Of a stretch of DNA of 45,354 nucleotides, positions 38,176 to 45,354 are shown piece by piece. Each line of letters opens with the position of its first letter. Position 1 is the stretch's first letter. A program made the position numbers and the translations under genes. The notes beneath the pieces were generated by a model. It searched no databases. It had not been told where the DNA came from and saw nothing but the letters and a program-made list of their open reading frames with translations. The stretch comes from Altererythrobacter sp. Its GTDB lineage: Bacteria > Pseudomonadota > Alphaproteobacteria > Sphingomonadales > Sphingomonadaceae. The DNA lies in the NCBI GenBank assembly GCA_023260985.1, contig JALRKY010000023.1, positions 1 to 45,354 of the forward strand, read 5' to 3'.

Positions 38176-39726
38176 TCACCCGCCCAGCCGGGAGAAATCC
38201 TTCGCTGCGATGCTGTCGAGGATGGCAGCGCGCAATTCGACCGCTTGTTCGAGCGGCAAGCCGGAGATCGAGAACTTCCCGCCTGCCAGCCCGAGATGCA
38301 GCGTGGCGTAGCCGCGCCGCCGTGCGATCGGCCCTTGCTCGATCTCGACCGAATGCAGCTTGACCCGCGAGGCGATCTGCGTGCGCGGCGAGAGCAGCCC
38401 GCGACGGGCAAAGATCTGCGTGGCGCTCAAGGCATGGCGGCGGAATTGCCATGCATAGAGATTGGCTCCCACGAAGAAGGCGGCCAGTCCCAGCGGCACC
38501 AGAACGAAGGGCAGGGGCGCGAAAATCGCTACAGGAATCGCCAGCAGGGCAAAGACTCCGCCTTCGAGCAGCGCCGAATCTAGGCGGTATTTCCGGCTCG
38601 CGAGGTGCCAGTCGAGATCTTCCGAAGGGGGCGCGAATCCGGCTGCGCGGATGATCGGTGCAATCTCCTCCATCTTCGCGAACGGCGCGACGACATGGCT
38701 CGACTGTCCGGCATCCTGCGCCAGGCTGGTGAACTTGAGTTCGTGCCAGCCGAAGCGGTATCGCACCAGCCCGGTGCCCAGCTCGATCGCCTGCACCCGG
38801 TTCACCGGCATCACCACATCGGTGCGCGTGAACAGCCCGCGGCGGCGGCGGAAGCCGCGCACCGTCTTTTCGAGCACGAAGCCCCAGTCGCGCAAATAGG
38901 TGCGCACCAGCCCTGTCACTGACCCCACCACTACCAGCGCGATGATGCCAGCAATTGCACTGATAACTTGCAACATCGGGCCCAGCCCGGCGATCCAGCC
39001 CTGTTGGCTTTCGGCAAGGCCCAGCCACAAATCGGGATCCCACAGTTCGATCCCGGCAATGCTCTCGGCATATTGGAAAGCACCGCCGATCACCGCGAAG
39101 ACCGCGAGTGAGAATTCGAACAGGCCAAAGGTGGTGAGCCGACCCGCATCCATCGAGAACAGCACTTCGGCGGGCTCGTCGGCTGGAACCTGCGCGGCAT
39201 CGGCTGCCGGGCGCGCCGCGACTTCCGCCGCCTCTTCCTCGCGCCGTTCGCGAATTAGCAGCCGCAGCGCTTCGCCTTGAGCCTCGGTGAGATAGGCAAG
39301 CTTGAGATCTTCCGCCCCGCCCGCGCCGGTTTCGAACTTGACTTCGACCAGCCCGAACAGGCGCGGCAGGAATTTCTGTTCAAGGCTGACGTCCTGGATC
39401 CGTTCATAGGGCACCGAACGCGCCGCGCGGCTGACTATGCCGCTCTCGACGCGGATATCCTCCTTGCCGGTGGTGTAAGTCAGCCGCAGCCAGCGCAGGT
39501 AGGCGATGCCGAAATTGATGCCCACCAGTATGAGAACGAAGGGCAGGAAGAGAAGCGCCTTGTCGGCGACTTCGCCTTTCCTGAAAATCGAGAACAAGGC
39601 GATGCCGATCGGCAGGGCGAGCTGGCCGAGCATCGACACGGCACGAACCAGGAAAGTGCGCGGATCCGTGCGCTGCGGCTCGCCTGCGGCCGCGACAGGG
39701 ATCTTGGTGGAGTCCTGTTCGCTCAC
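38176..39726 (-). CDS. Membrane protein with bacterial PH domains, YdbT-like
   Basis: 516 residues. Several membrane helices are visible (LGQLALPIGIALFSIF, ALLFLPFVLILVGINFGIAY, VISAIAGIIALVVVGSVTGL, FALLAIPVAIFAPLPFVLV), separated by three bPH2 (DUF304) domains marked by SGIVSRAARSVPYERIQDVS, RRRGLFTRTDVVMPVNRVQA and RGLLSPRTQIASRVKLHSVE. YdbT proteins of Bacillus and relatives occur with YdbS, as here, and have been linked to protection from certain bacteriocins; the role in this organism is unknown. Its ATG overlaps the YdbS-like stop as ATGA. Confidence 0.85.
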   Translation of the reverse strand: MSEQDSTKIPVAAAGEPQRTDPRTFLVRAVSMLGQLALPIGIALFSIFRKGEVADKALLFLPFVLILVGINFGIAYLRWLRLTYTTGKEDIRVESGIVSRAARSVPYERIQDVSLEQKFLPRLFGLVEVKFETGAGGAEDLKLAYLTEAQGEALRLLIRERREEEAAEVAARPAADAAQVPADEPAEVLFSMDAGRLTTFGLFEFSLAVFAVIGGAFQYAESIAGIELWDPDLWLGLAESQQGWIAGLGPMLQVISAIAGIIALVVVGSVTGLVRTYLRDWGFVLEKTVRGFRRRRGLFTRTDVVMPVNRVQAIELGTGLVRYRFGWHELKFTSLAQDAGQSSHVVAPFAKMEEIAPIIRAAGFAPPSEDLDWHLASRKYRLDSALLEGGVFALLAIPVAIFAPLPFVLVPLGLAAFFVGANLYAWQFRRHALSATQIFARRGLLSPRTQIASRVKLHSVEIEQGPIARRRGYATLHLGLAGGKFSISGLPLEQAVELRAAILDSIAAKDFSRLGG

Positions 39727-40265
39727 AGTGACTCGCGCTTGATGTGGCTGCGGATTTCCTCGCGCATGTCGCGTGCGAGCTGCTCGCCCAGCCCCGGAAG
39801 CTTGACCGAGGCGTTATGCGTGCCCGCCGTGTGCAGCGTGAGCGTGGCGATGCTGAAGAAGCGCTCGATCGGATTCTGGCTGACGTCGATATGCTGCACC
39901 CGGCCGAACGGCACCACGGTGTCGTGCCGTAACATCAGCCCGCGCACCACGCGCAGCCGGTCGGTGCTCATGGCATAGCCGCGCGCGAAGAAGCGCCGCG
40001 CGGGAAAGCGCAGGATCAGCAGCAGCGCGGCGAGCGCCACCGGGGTAATGATCACCGCCGGGGGCAGTATCGCCGACGTCTCAAGAACGAGCGCGCCGAC
40101 GATGAAAGGGATCGAAACCAGCGTGGTCTCGACCCGCAGCGCCCAGACGTAATTGGGGTGGAGCTTGGTCAGTTCCTGCTCGTCGCCATGCCCGCCGATT
40201 GCAGGCGTGGAAGGGGGCGCAAGCTCTGGTGGAGCCACGGGTGTCGCCGGAGTGTTCTCGTCCAT
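39723..40265 (-). CDS. Membrane protein with a bacterial PH domain, YdbS-like
   Basis: 180 residues with a Pro-rich, low-complexity N-terminus (about 1-30), two adjacent membrane helices (ETTLVSIPFIVGALVLETSA and PPAVIITPVALAALLLILRF) and one bPH2 domain with the typical YAMSTDRLRVVRGLMLRHDT and VPFGRVQHIDVSQNPIERFF (about 115-155). This is the standard YdbS layout. It is the first gene of a two-gene operon with the YdbT-like protein, and the two are likely to form a membrane complex. Confidence 0.86.
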   Translation of the reverse strand: MDENTPATPVAPPELAPPSTPAIGGHGDEQELTKLHPNYVWALRVETTLVSIPFIVGALVLETSAILPPAVIITPVALAALLLILRFPARRFFARGYAMSTDRLRVVRGLMLRHDTVVPFGRVQHIDVSQNPIERFFSIATLTLHTAGTHNASVKLPGLGEQLARDMREEIRSHIKRESL

Positions 40266-40305
40266 ACCGTCTTACATGGGCAATACGGCTTGGCGCGTCA
40301 ATAAT

Positions 40306-41475
40306 TTAGCGGCGCTGGTCGAACCTCCGGCCGATCATCGCAGCAGCGATATTGGTCTTCTGCACATCGGTGGTGCCTCCCGCGATCCCCCAGGCGAAAC
40401 CGTCGCGCAGGCGCTGCTCCATCCCGTAATCCTTGTGGTAGCCATAGCCGCCCATCACCTGCACGCCCATCGAAGTCACTTCGCGCACGATCTCGTTCGC
40501 ATAGCATTTTGCGACCGAGCTTTCGTAGACCGTGGGCAGCCCGTCGGGCTGGTGCGCGGCATTGGCTGCGGCGCGGTGGATCAGCAGGCGCGCGGCCTCA
40601 ACCTTCATCGCCATTTCCGCGAGCTTGATCTGCACGGCCTGGAATTCGACGATCGGCTTGCCGAAGGCATGCCGTTCCTGGACATATTGCGTCGCCTGCT
40701 CCAGCGCCGCCGCCGCGACGCCAAGGCTCTGGGTGGCATTGCCGCAGCGTTCGAGCCCGAACGCGCTCATCAGTTTGCCGAAGCCGCCTGCCCCGACGAT
40801 GACGTTGGCCTTCGGCACGCGCACATCCTCGATGGCATAGTCGGCGGTCTCGATCCCGCGAAAGCCCATCAGCTGCTCGCGCTTGCCGAACTGCATGCCC
40901 GAGGCATCGCGATCGAGCAGGATCGCGCCGATCCCCTTCGCGCCCGGCTCGTCATTGTAGCGGCAATAGGTGACGTAATAGTCCGAGTGCCCGCCGCCGC
41001 TGGTCCAGCGCTTGTAGCCGTTCACGACATAGTGGTCGCCATCCTCGACCGCGCGCGTCCTGAGGTCGGTCAGCGCGGTACCCGCATCGGGTTCCGACAT
41101 CGACACGGCAACGACTTTCTCACCCGCGATCACTTCAGGCAGGATGCGCGCTTTCATCTCCGGCGAGCCGAAACGTTCGATCGTGCGGACCGGCCCCACC
41201 AGCGCTTCGAACACCGGAAACGCCACGGCGTTCGAGATCTGGGCGAATTCCTCCAGCACCAGCAGGGCTTCGAGATGGCCCAGCCCCAGCCCGCCATATT
41301 CGGTGGGCAGGTTGACGCCCAGGAAGCCCATTTCGCCATATTTGCGTACCATGGCGCGCGGGACCGGATAATCCTTTTCCTCCATGTCGCGCGCCAGCTC
41401 GGGCAATTCGGCGCGCGCGAACTTGCGCGCGGCCTCCTGCAGTTCGCGCTGCTCGTCGGTAGGGCGGAAATCCAT
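40306..41475 (-). CDS. Acyl-CoA dehydrogenase family protein
   Basis: An FAD enzyme that introduces an alpha-beta double bond into an acyl-CoA. The 389 residues begin DFRPTDEQRELQEAARKFAR and include SMSEPDAGTALTDLRTRAV (FAD/substrate region) and QVMGGYGYHKDYGMEQRLRD. In MCAD the base is a Glu in EGTSQIQ near the C-terminus; here that spot reads GGTTDVQ. A Glu in helix G, in FGLERCGNA, sits where isovaleryl-CoA and long-chain dehydrogenases have their base, so it may belong to that type. It lies downstream of a crotonase gene on the same strand. Substrate unknown. Confidence 0.92.
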   Translation of the reverse strand: MDFRPTDEQRELQEAARKFARAELPELARDMEEKDYPVPRAMVRKYGEMGFLGVNLPTEYGGLGLGHLEALLVLEEFAQISNAVAFPVFEALVGPVRTIERFGSPEMKARILPEVIAGEKVVAVSMSEPDAGTALTDLRTRAVEDGDHYVVNGYKRWTSGGGHSDYYVTYCRYNDEPGAKGIGAILLDRDASGMQFGKREQLMGFRGIETADYAIEDVRVPKANVIVGAGGFGKLMSAFGLERCGNATQSLGVAAAALEQATQYVQERHAFGKPIVEFQAVQIKLAEMAMKVEAARLLIHRAAANAAHQPDGLPTVYESSVAKCYANEIVREVTSMGVQVMGGYGYHKDYGMEQRLRDGFAWGIAGGTTDVQKTNIAAAMIGRRFDQRR

Positions 41476-41567
41476 GGCTTCTGCGTCTCCCCTTAGGTCC
41501 GACCGCCATTCCTAGCGCATGTTTGGCCAAGCGAGCCTAGCGCATTTGCGAGGGGAGCCGCGTTCGA

Positions 41568-42368
41568 TCAGCGATCCTTGTAATCGGGCGCGCGCTTTTC
41601 GGCGAAGGCGCGCTTGGCCTCCTCGAAATCCTGCGTCTGCGCCAGCATGACCTGCTGCCGGTCCTCGATCGCCAGCGCCGCTTCGAAACTCGGCGCATCG
41701 ATATTGCGGTTGAGCGCATCCTTCGAAAGCCGCAGGCCCATCGGCGACGTTGCCAGCATGTCGCGTGCCAGTTCGAGCCCGGCGTCGAGCAGCGCCTCCT
41801 CTTCCACCACGCGGCTCACCAGCCCGCATTGGAGGGCGCGTTCGGCCCCCATGAAATTGCCGGTGAGGATGAATTCGGCAGCAACCGAAGCCCCCACCAG
41901 CCGCGGCAGGAAATAGCTTGAGCCCATGTCGCAACCGCCCAGCCCGATCTTGATGTAGGCCGCGTTCATGCGCAGGCTGGGCGCGCCGATCCGCACATCG
42001 CTCGACAGCAGCAGAGAGAAGCCGCCGCCGCACGCCGCGCCATGGCCCAGCGCGATCACCGGCTGCGGGCATTGGCGCATCAACTGCATCACAGTGGCGA
42101 TGGCGCGCTGGGTTCGCCAGCCGCCCTGCACCGGCCCCTCGTCTTCGCGGCCCGGCCAGGAGCCGGGAGTGAGGTCGAGCCCGGCGCTGAATGCCCGCCC
42201 CGCCCCGCGCAGGATCACTACCCGCACATCGAGCCTATCCTGCAGCCCGCGAAAATAGGAGTCGAGCTCGGCGATCAGTCCGGCGCTCATCGCATTGAGC
42301 TTGTCGGGCCGGTTGAGAGTGACGATCTCGACGCCGTCACGCGTCTCGACCAGCAGTTCTGCGCTCAC
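41568..42368 (-). CDS. Enoyl-CoA hydratase/isomerase (crotonase) family protein
   Basis: 266 residues with the crotonase fold: EIVTLNRPDKLNAMSAGLIA, the oxyanion-hole loop GAGRAFSAGLDLTPGSW (about 56-72) and ALGHGAACGGGFSLLLSSDV (about 106-125). The two Glu residues that act in classical hydratase (GGGCE and QPE in the rat enzyme) align with Ser and Tyr here. A downstream GLGGCDMGSSYFLPRLVGAS is typical of a different crotonase subgroup. It is therefore probably not a standard hydratase. It precedes the acyl-CoA dehydrogenase gene by 92 bases and is divergent from an acyl-CoA ligase gene. Confidence 0.88.
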   Translation of the reverse strand: MSAELLVETRDGVEIVTLNRPDKLNAMSAGLIAELDSYFRGLQDRLDVRVVILRGAGRAFSAGLDLTPGSWPGREDEGPVQGGWRTQRAIATVMQLMRQCPQPVIALGHGAACGGGFSLLLSSDVRIGAPSLRMNAAYIKIGLGGCDMGSSYFLPRLVGASVAAEFILTGNFMGAERALQCGLVSRVVEEEALLDAGLELARDMLATSPMGLRLSKDALNRNIDAPSFEAALAIEDRQQVMLAQTQDFEEAKRAFAEKRAPDYKDR

Positions 42369-42508
42369 TTCGATCTCCTGTCGCCAATTCGCCGAATGCG
42401 GGAGACCCTAACGCAGCGCCGCGCGATCGCTGCTATGAAATATGCCAATGGCCGGTGAGGGTGTACCACCTACACCCCTTGGCGAGAGGCATTCGGGAAA
42501 GGGCTGCC

Positions 42509-44095
42509 ATGTCGAGCATCGGCGATCCCCAGACCATTGGCGACATCGTGCGCCATCAGGGGCGTGAACGGAGCAATTCGATCGCATTCGAATATGAAGG
42601 GAGCGTGCTCACATTCGGCGAGCTCGACCGCCGGAGCAATCGCGCCGCCAATGCATTGGCTGCGCTGGGCGTCAAGAAGGGCGACCGTGTCGCCTATATC
42701 GGCAAGAACTCGCACATCTATTTTGAGATCCTCGCCGGAGCGGCCAAGCTCGGCGCGGTGATGACGCCGGTCAACTGGCGGCTCGCGCGGCCCGAAGTGG
42801 TCTATGTTGTCAACGACTGCCAAGCCAAGGCACTGTTCGTCGGTCCGGGCTTCTCCGAACTGGTCGGCGATATCGAAGGGCAGCTCGAATATGTCGCCGG
42901 CATCTTCGGCTCGGAAGCGCCGGAAGGGAAGTATCCCGGCTATCCTGAATGGCGCGACGGCTTTCCCGACAGCGACCCGATGGTGCCTTGCGCGGTGGGC
43001 GACGACGCGGTCCAGCTCTACACATCCGGCACTACCGGGCACCCCAAGGGCGCGATCCTGACCCACGGATCGATCTTTTCCTCGCGCATGAACGACCGCA
43101 ATGCCGAAGTTTTGCACGATTGGCAGAAGACGGTCGAAGGCGAAGTGGCGCTGCTCGCCATGCCATGCTTCCACATCAGCGGCACCGGATATGGCCTCGG
43201 CACGATTTTCAACGGATCGAACGCCGTGGTCCTGCCCGAATACGATCCGACCCGCGCGCTCGACCTGATCGAGAACTACAACATCTCGAAGATCTTCATG
43301 GTGCCGGCGGCGATCCAGATCCTACTCGACCATCCGCGCGTGCGCGAAGTCGATTTCTCCAACCTCAAATACATTACCTATGGCGCATCGCCGATCCCGC
43401 TCGAGCTGATGAAGCGCGCAATGGAAGTGCTGGGGTGCGGCTTCGTGCAGATGTACGGAATGACCGAGACGACCGGGACGATCGTCGCGCTCGCCCCGGA
43501 GGACCACGTGCTCGAAGGCAGCCCGCGGATGCGATCGGTCGGGACGCCGCTCAAGAATGTCGAGATCAAGGTCATCGATGCCGAAGGCAATGAAGTGCCG
43601 ACCGGCACGATCGGCGAGATCGCGACCCGCAGCCCGAAGAACATGAAGGGATACTGGAACCGGCCCGAAGCGACCGCCCAGACGATCGATCCCGAAGGCT
43701 GGCTGAGCACCGGCGATGCCGGCTATCTCGACGAGGACGGCTATCTCTACATCCAGGACCGGGTGAAGGACATGATCATCTCGGGCGCGGAGAATGTCTA
43801 TCCGGCCGAGGTCGAGAACGCGATTTACTCGCACCCCAAGGTCGCGGACGTCGCAGTGATCGGCATCCCTGACGACAAATGGGGCGAAGCGGTGAAGGCC
43901 TGCGTGGTGGTCAAGCCGGGCGAAGAGCTGACCGAAGCCGAAGTGATCGCGCATGCGCGCCAGCATATCGCCGGTTACAAGTGCCCCAAGTCAGTCGATT
44001 TCATCGCGGCGCTGCCGCGCAACCCGTCAGGCAAGATCCTGCGCAAGGATTTGCGCGCACCCTATTGGGAGGGCAAGGACCGGGCGGTAAACTGA
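42509..44095 (+). CDS. Long-chain fatty-acid (acyl)-CoA ligase, AMP-forming
   Basis: It activates a carboxylic acid to acyl-CoA with ATP. The product is 528 residues from the ATG at 42509, with GGGAAAGGG upstream; codons before it lack a ribosome site. The P-loop QLYTSGTTGHPKGAILTHGS lies near 168-187, QMYGMTETTGTIVAL near 314-328, STGDAGYLDEDGYLYIQDRV near 399-418, and the catalytic Lys in NPSGKILRKDLR near 506-517. The full ANL fold is intact. A DECR-like reductase follows after 46 bases, and the crotonase and acyl-CoA dehydrogenase genes are divergent. Chain-length preference is not predictable. Confidence 0.93.
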   Translation: MSSIGDPQTIGDIVRHQGRERSNSIAFEYEGSVLTFGELDRRSNRAANALAALGVKKGDRVAYIGKNSHIYFEILAGAAKLGAVMTPVNWRLARPEVVYVVNDCQAKALFVGPGFSELVGDIEGQLEYVAGIFGSEAPEGKYPGYPEWRDGFPDSDPMVPCAVGDDAVQLYTSGTTGHPKGAILTHGSIFSSRMNDRNAEVLHDWQKTVEGEVALLAMPCFHISGTGYGLGTIFNGSNAVVLPEYDPTRALDLIENYNISKIFMVPAAIQILLDHPRVREVDFSNLKYITYGASPIPLELMKRAMEVLGCGFVQMYGMTETTGTIVALAPEDHVLEGSPRMRSVGTPLKNVEIKVIDAEGNEVPTGTIGEIATRSPKNMKGYWNRPEATAQTIDPEGWLSTGDAGYLDEDGYLYIQDRVKDMIISGAENVYPAEVENAIYSHPKVADVAVIGIPDDKWGEAVKACVVVKPGEELTEAEVIAHARQHIAGYKCPKSVDFIAALPRNPSGKILRKDLRAPYWEGKDRAVN

Positions 44096-44141
44096 CGCGC
44101 CGGCCTGCCGCGATCCGCGCGAAGATATCGAGGAGTAGACA

Positions 44142-45044
44142 ATGGACGTATCACAGCTGATGTTCCGCCCCGGCCTGATGGAAGGCGAACGGATCCTCGT
44201 TACCGGCGGCGGCACCGGCCTCGGCCGCGAGATGGCGGAAGCTTTCCGCAAGCTGGGCGCCACGGTCTATATCTGCGGGCGGCGGCGAGGGAAGCTCGAC
44301 GAGACCGCGCAGGAATTGATGGCGGAACATGGTGGCAAGGTCGTGCCGATGGCCTGCGATATCCGCGATGCCGATGCGATCCACGCGATGATCGATGCGA
44401 TCTGGGCCGATGGCGGAGCGCTGACCGGCGTGGTCAACAATGCGGCGGGCAATTTCATCAGCCGCACCGAAGACCTTTCGGTCAACGGCTTCAACGCCAT
44501 CGCCGACATCGTCTTCCGCGGCACCTTTTACGTCACGCTCGACGTCGGCAAGCGGATCAAGGCCGAAGGCGGGCGGTGCAACTTCCTGGCGATCCTCACC
44601 ACCTGGGTGTGGAACGGTTCGGCCTTCGTGGTGCCATCGGCCATGTCGAAGAGCGCGATCAACACCATGACGCAGAGCCTGGCGGTCGAATGGGGCCGCT
44701 ACAACATGCGCTTCAACGCGATCGCACCGGGTCTTTTCCCGACCAAAGGAATGAGCGCGCGGCTCAGCCCCGGCGGGCGCGGCGGCAATTCAAACAATGA
44801 GATCAACCCGATGGGCCGCCACGGCGAAATGCACGAGCTGGCCAATCTGGCGGTGTTCCTGATGGGTCCCGGCGCGGAATATGTGAACGGCCAGACCATC
44901 GCGATCGACGGTGCGGGTTACCAGGCGACCGGCGGCACCTTCTGGGGCGCGCTGCAAGGGCTGGGCGATGCCGAATGGGACAAGATGCGCGCGATGATCA
45001 AGGGCACTAACGCGCAGGACAAGTTCGAACGCACGATCGGCTAG
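44142..45044 (+). CDS. SDR of the mitochondrial 2,4-dienoyl-CoA reductase (DECR) type
   Basis: 300 residues that follow human DECR1, as I recall it, over most of the length: LVTGGGTGLGREMAEAFRKL (NADP motif), VVNNAAGNFISRTEDLS, FVVPSAMSKSAINTMTQSLA, EWGRYNMRFNAIAPG and HELANLAVFLM. DECR enzymes reduce 2,4-dienoyl-CoAs from unsaturated fatty acids with NADPH. The catalytic Lys in SAMSK and the Asn in NNAAGN are present, but the position of the catalytic Tyr (Tyr199 in DECR1) is Trp in TTWVWNGSAF. It is probably cotranscribed with the acyl-CoA ligase. Confidence 0.88.
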   Translation: MDVSQLMFRPGLMEGERILVTGGGTGLGREMAEAFRKLGATVYICGRRRGKLDETAQELMAEHGGKVVPMACDIRDADAIHAMIDAIWADGGALTGVVNNAAGNFISRTEDLSVNGFNAIADIVFRGTFYVTLDVGKRIKAEGGRCNFLAILTTWVWNGSAFVVPSAMSKSAINTMTQSLAVEWGRYNMRFNAIAPGLFPTKGMSARLSPGGRGGNSNNEINPMGRHGEMHELANLAVFLMGPGAEYVNGQTIAIDGAGYQATGGTFWGALQGLGDAEWDKMRAMIKGTNAQDKFERTIG

Positions 45045-45259
45045 GGCTCGATTCCTCCAGACTAAGGGGCGTTTTACTGGCCGATGCGACACTTGCGACA
45101 CAGTCCTGAAAGAGAAAAACCTTCCTTTCGCACGTGAATACGAAGCCCGGCTGTGGGTTGATATAATGATGGCAAAGAGCACCGCGCTTTTGTCAGATCG
45201 CCGCGCTGTAGGAAAACCGGACTGTGCGCTAACGACCCAATTGCTGACGTTCGTGCCAA
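45045..45259. other. AT-richer intergenic region at the right edge
   Basis: 215 bases with visibly lower GC than the rest of the window. A 44-codon frame starting at 45164 has no ribosome site or family resemblance. I see no tRNA, repeat or clear terminator. It may mark the edge of an accessory region. Confidence 0.35.
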
Positions 45260-45354
45260 TCAGAAGAAGCTTCCATCTTGCTCGTAAATGGCATCGATGA
45301 TCGAGACGACTTGTGGCGCAAGGGGTGTACCGATTACGTCACCTCTTGCCACAG
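45260..45354 (-). CDS. 3' end of an unidentified minus-strand gene
   Basis: Only about 30 codons lie inside the window. The frame is open from the edge to a TGA at 45260-45262, while the other two minus frames stop quickly. The product ends GDVIGTPLAPQVVSIIDAIY followed by EQDGSFF. The IIDAIY helix recalls the C-termini of some Gfo/Idh/MocA oxidoreductases, but this is too short to assign a family. It could be a chance frame. Confidence 0.35.
   Translation of the reverse strand, partial: VARGDVIGTPLAPQVVSIIDAIYEQDGSFF

Noticed and set aside
38176..40265. YdbS/YdbT pair as a new defence system
   Set aside because: The two-gene layout and bPH2 domains are the standard conserved pair; nothing in the neighbourhood points to defence.
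45164..45298. 44-codon plus-strand frame near the right edge
   Set aside because: No Shine-Dalgarno sequence and no recognisable features; it overlaps the end of the minus-strand partial gene.

Overview
The window looks like chromosomal DNA of a GC-rich alphaproteobacterium, most likely a sphingomonad of the Erythrobacteraceae type (Erythrobacter, Altererythrobacter, Porphyrobacter and relatives). The grounds are a crtY-crtI-LOG-crtB carotenoid cluster, a CYP153-type P450, a fused cysN/C, a short fbc (petABC) operon, and intergenic palindromes of the kind common in sphingomonads. This placement is inferred from gene content and recalled protein similarity, not from a search. Most of the window is dense core genome with many 4-bp overlaps. 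I see no prophage, insertion sequence, CRISPR array or defence system.

Layout. 1-1.3 kb: the 5' part of thiC on the minus strand, behind a complete TPP riboswitch whose expression platform can be read base by base. 1.36-9.3 kb: a CYP153-like P450 with a GST-like gene, a convergent TetR regulator behind a secreted DUF885 protein, a nitronate-monooxygenase-like flavoprotein, and a coupled amidohydrolase/metallo-beta-lactamase-fold pair with export signals. 9.45-9.9 kb: a deletion scar joining the 5' ends of two convergent genes (an S9 peptidase and a MipA/OmpV-like protein). 10.0-14.4 kb: the carotenoid genes crtY, crtI and crtB with a LOG-family gene between crtI and crtB, and a 29-bp-stem hairpin just before crtB. 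14.4-18.1 kb: the two subunits of a biotin-dependent acyl-CoA carboxylase, with a palindromic repeat before each subunit gene. 18.1-24.3 kb: a Bcr/CflA-type exporter, DNA polymerase IV, a NUDIX hydrolase, 6-phosphogluconolactonase, a small membrane protein, an HSD10-like SDR, a zinc alcohol dehydrogenase and tRNA-Gly(UCC). 24.5-28.1 kb: the sulfate activation operon cysD-cysNC-cysQ. 28.1-31.5 kb: apt and the cytochrome bc1 operon (Rieske, cytochrome b, cytochrome c1), separated by an intrinsic terminator. 31.7-40.3 kb: housekeeping genes (pgeF/yfiH, pepN, an epimerase, an EamA exporter, a threonine aldolase, a small GNAT, a YdbS/YdbT pair). 40.3-45.0 kb: an acyl-CoA module (acyl-CoA dehydrogenase, crotonase, acyl-CoA ligase, DECR-like reductase). 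The last 300 bases look more AT-rich and hold only the 3' end of an unidentified minus-strand gene.

How the genes work together. CrtB makes phytoene, CrtI desaturates it and CrtY cyclises lycopene. The carboxylase, P450, acyl-CoA and alcohol dehydrogenase genes point to use of lipids or alkane-like substrates. CysD/CysN make APS, CysC makes PAPS and CysQ removes PAP. PetABC supplies complex III.

The points most worth a second look are the scar at 9.6 kb, the hairpin before crtB, the legible thiC switch, and three right-hand or central enzymes (HSD10-like SDR, crotonase, DECR-like reductase) that keep their fold signatures but lack residues that are catalytic in their best-known relatives. 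No clearly new multi-gene system is visible.
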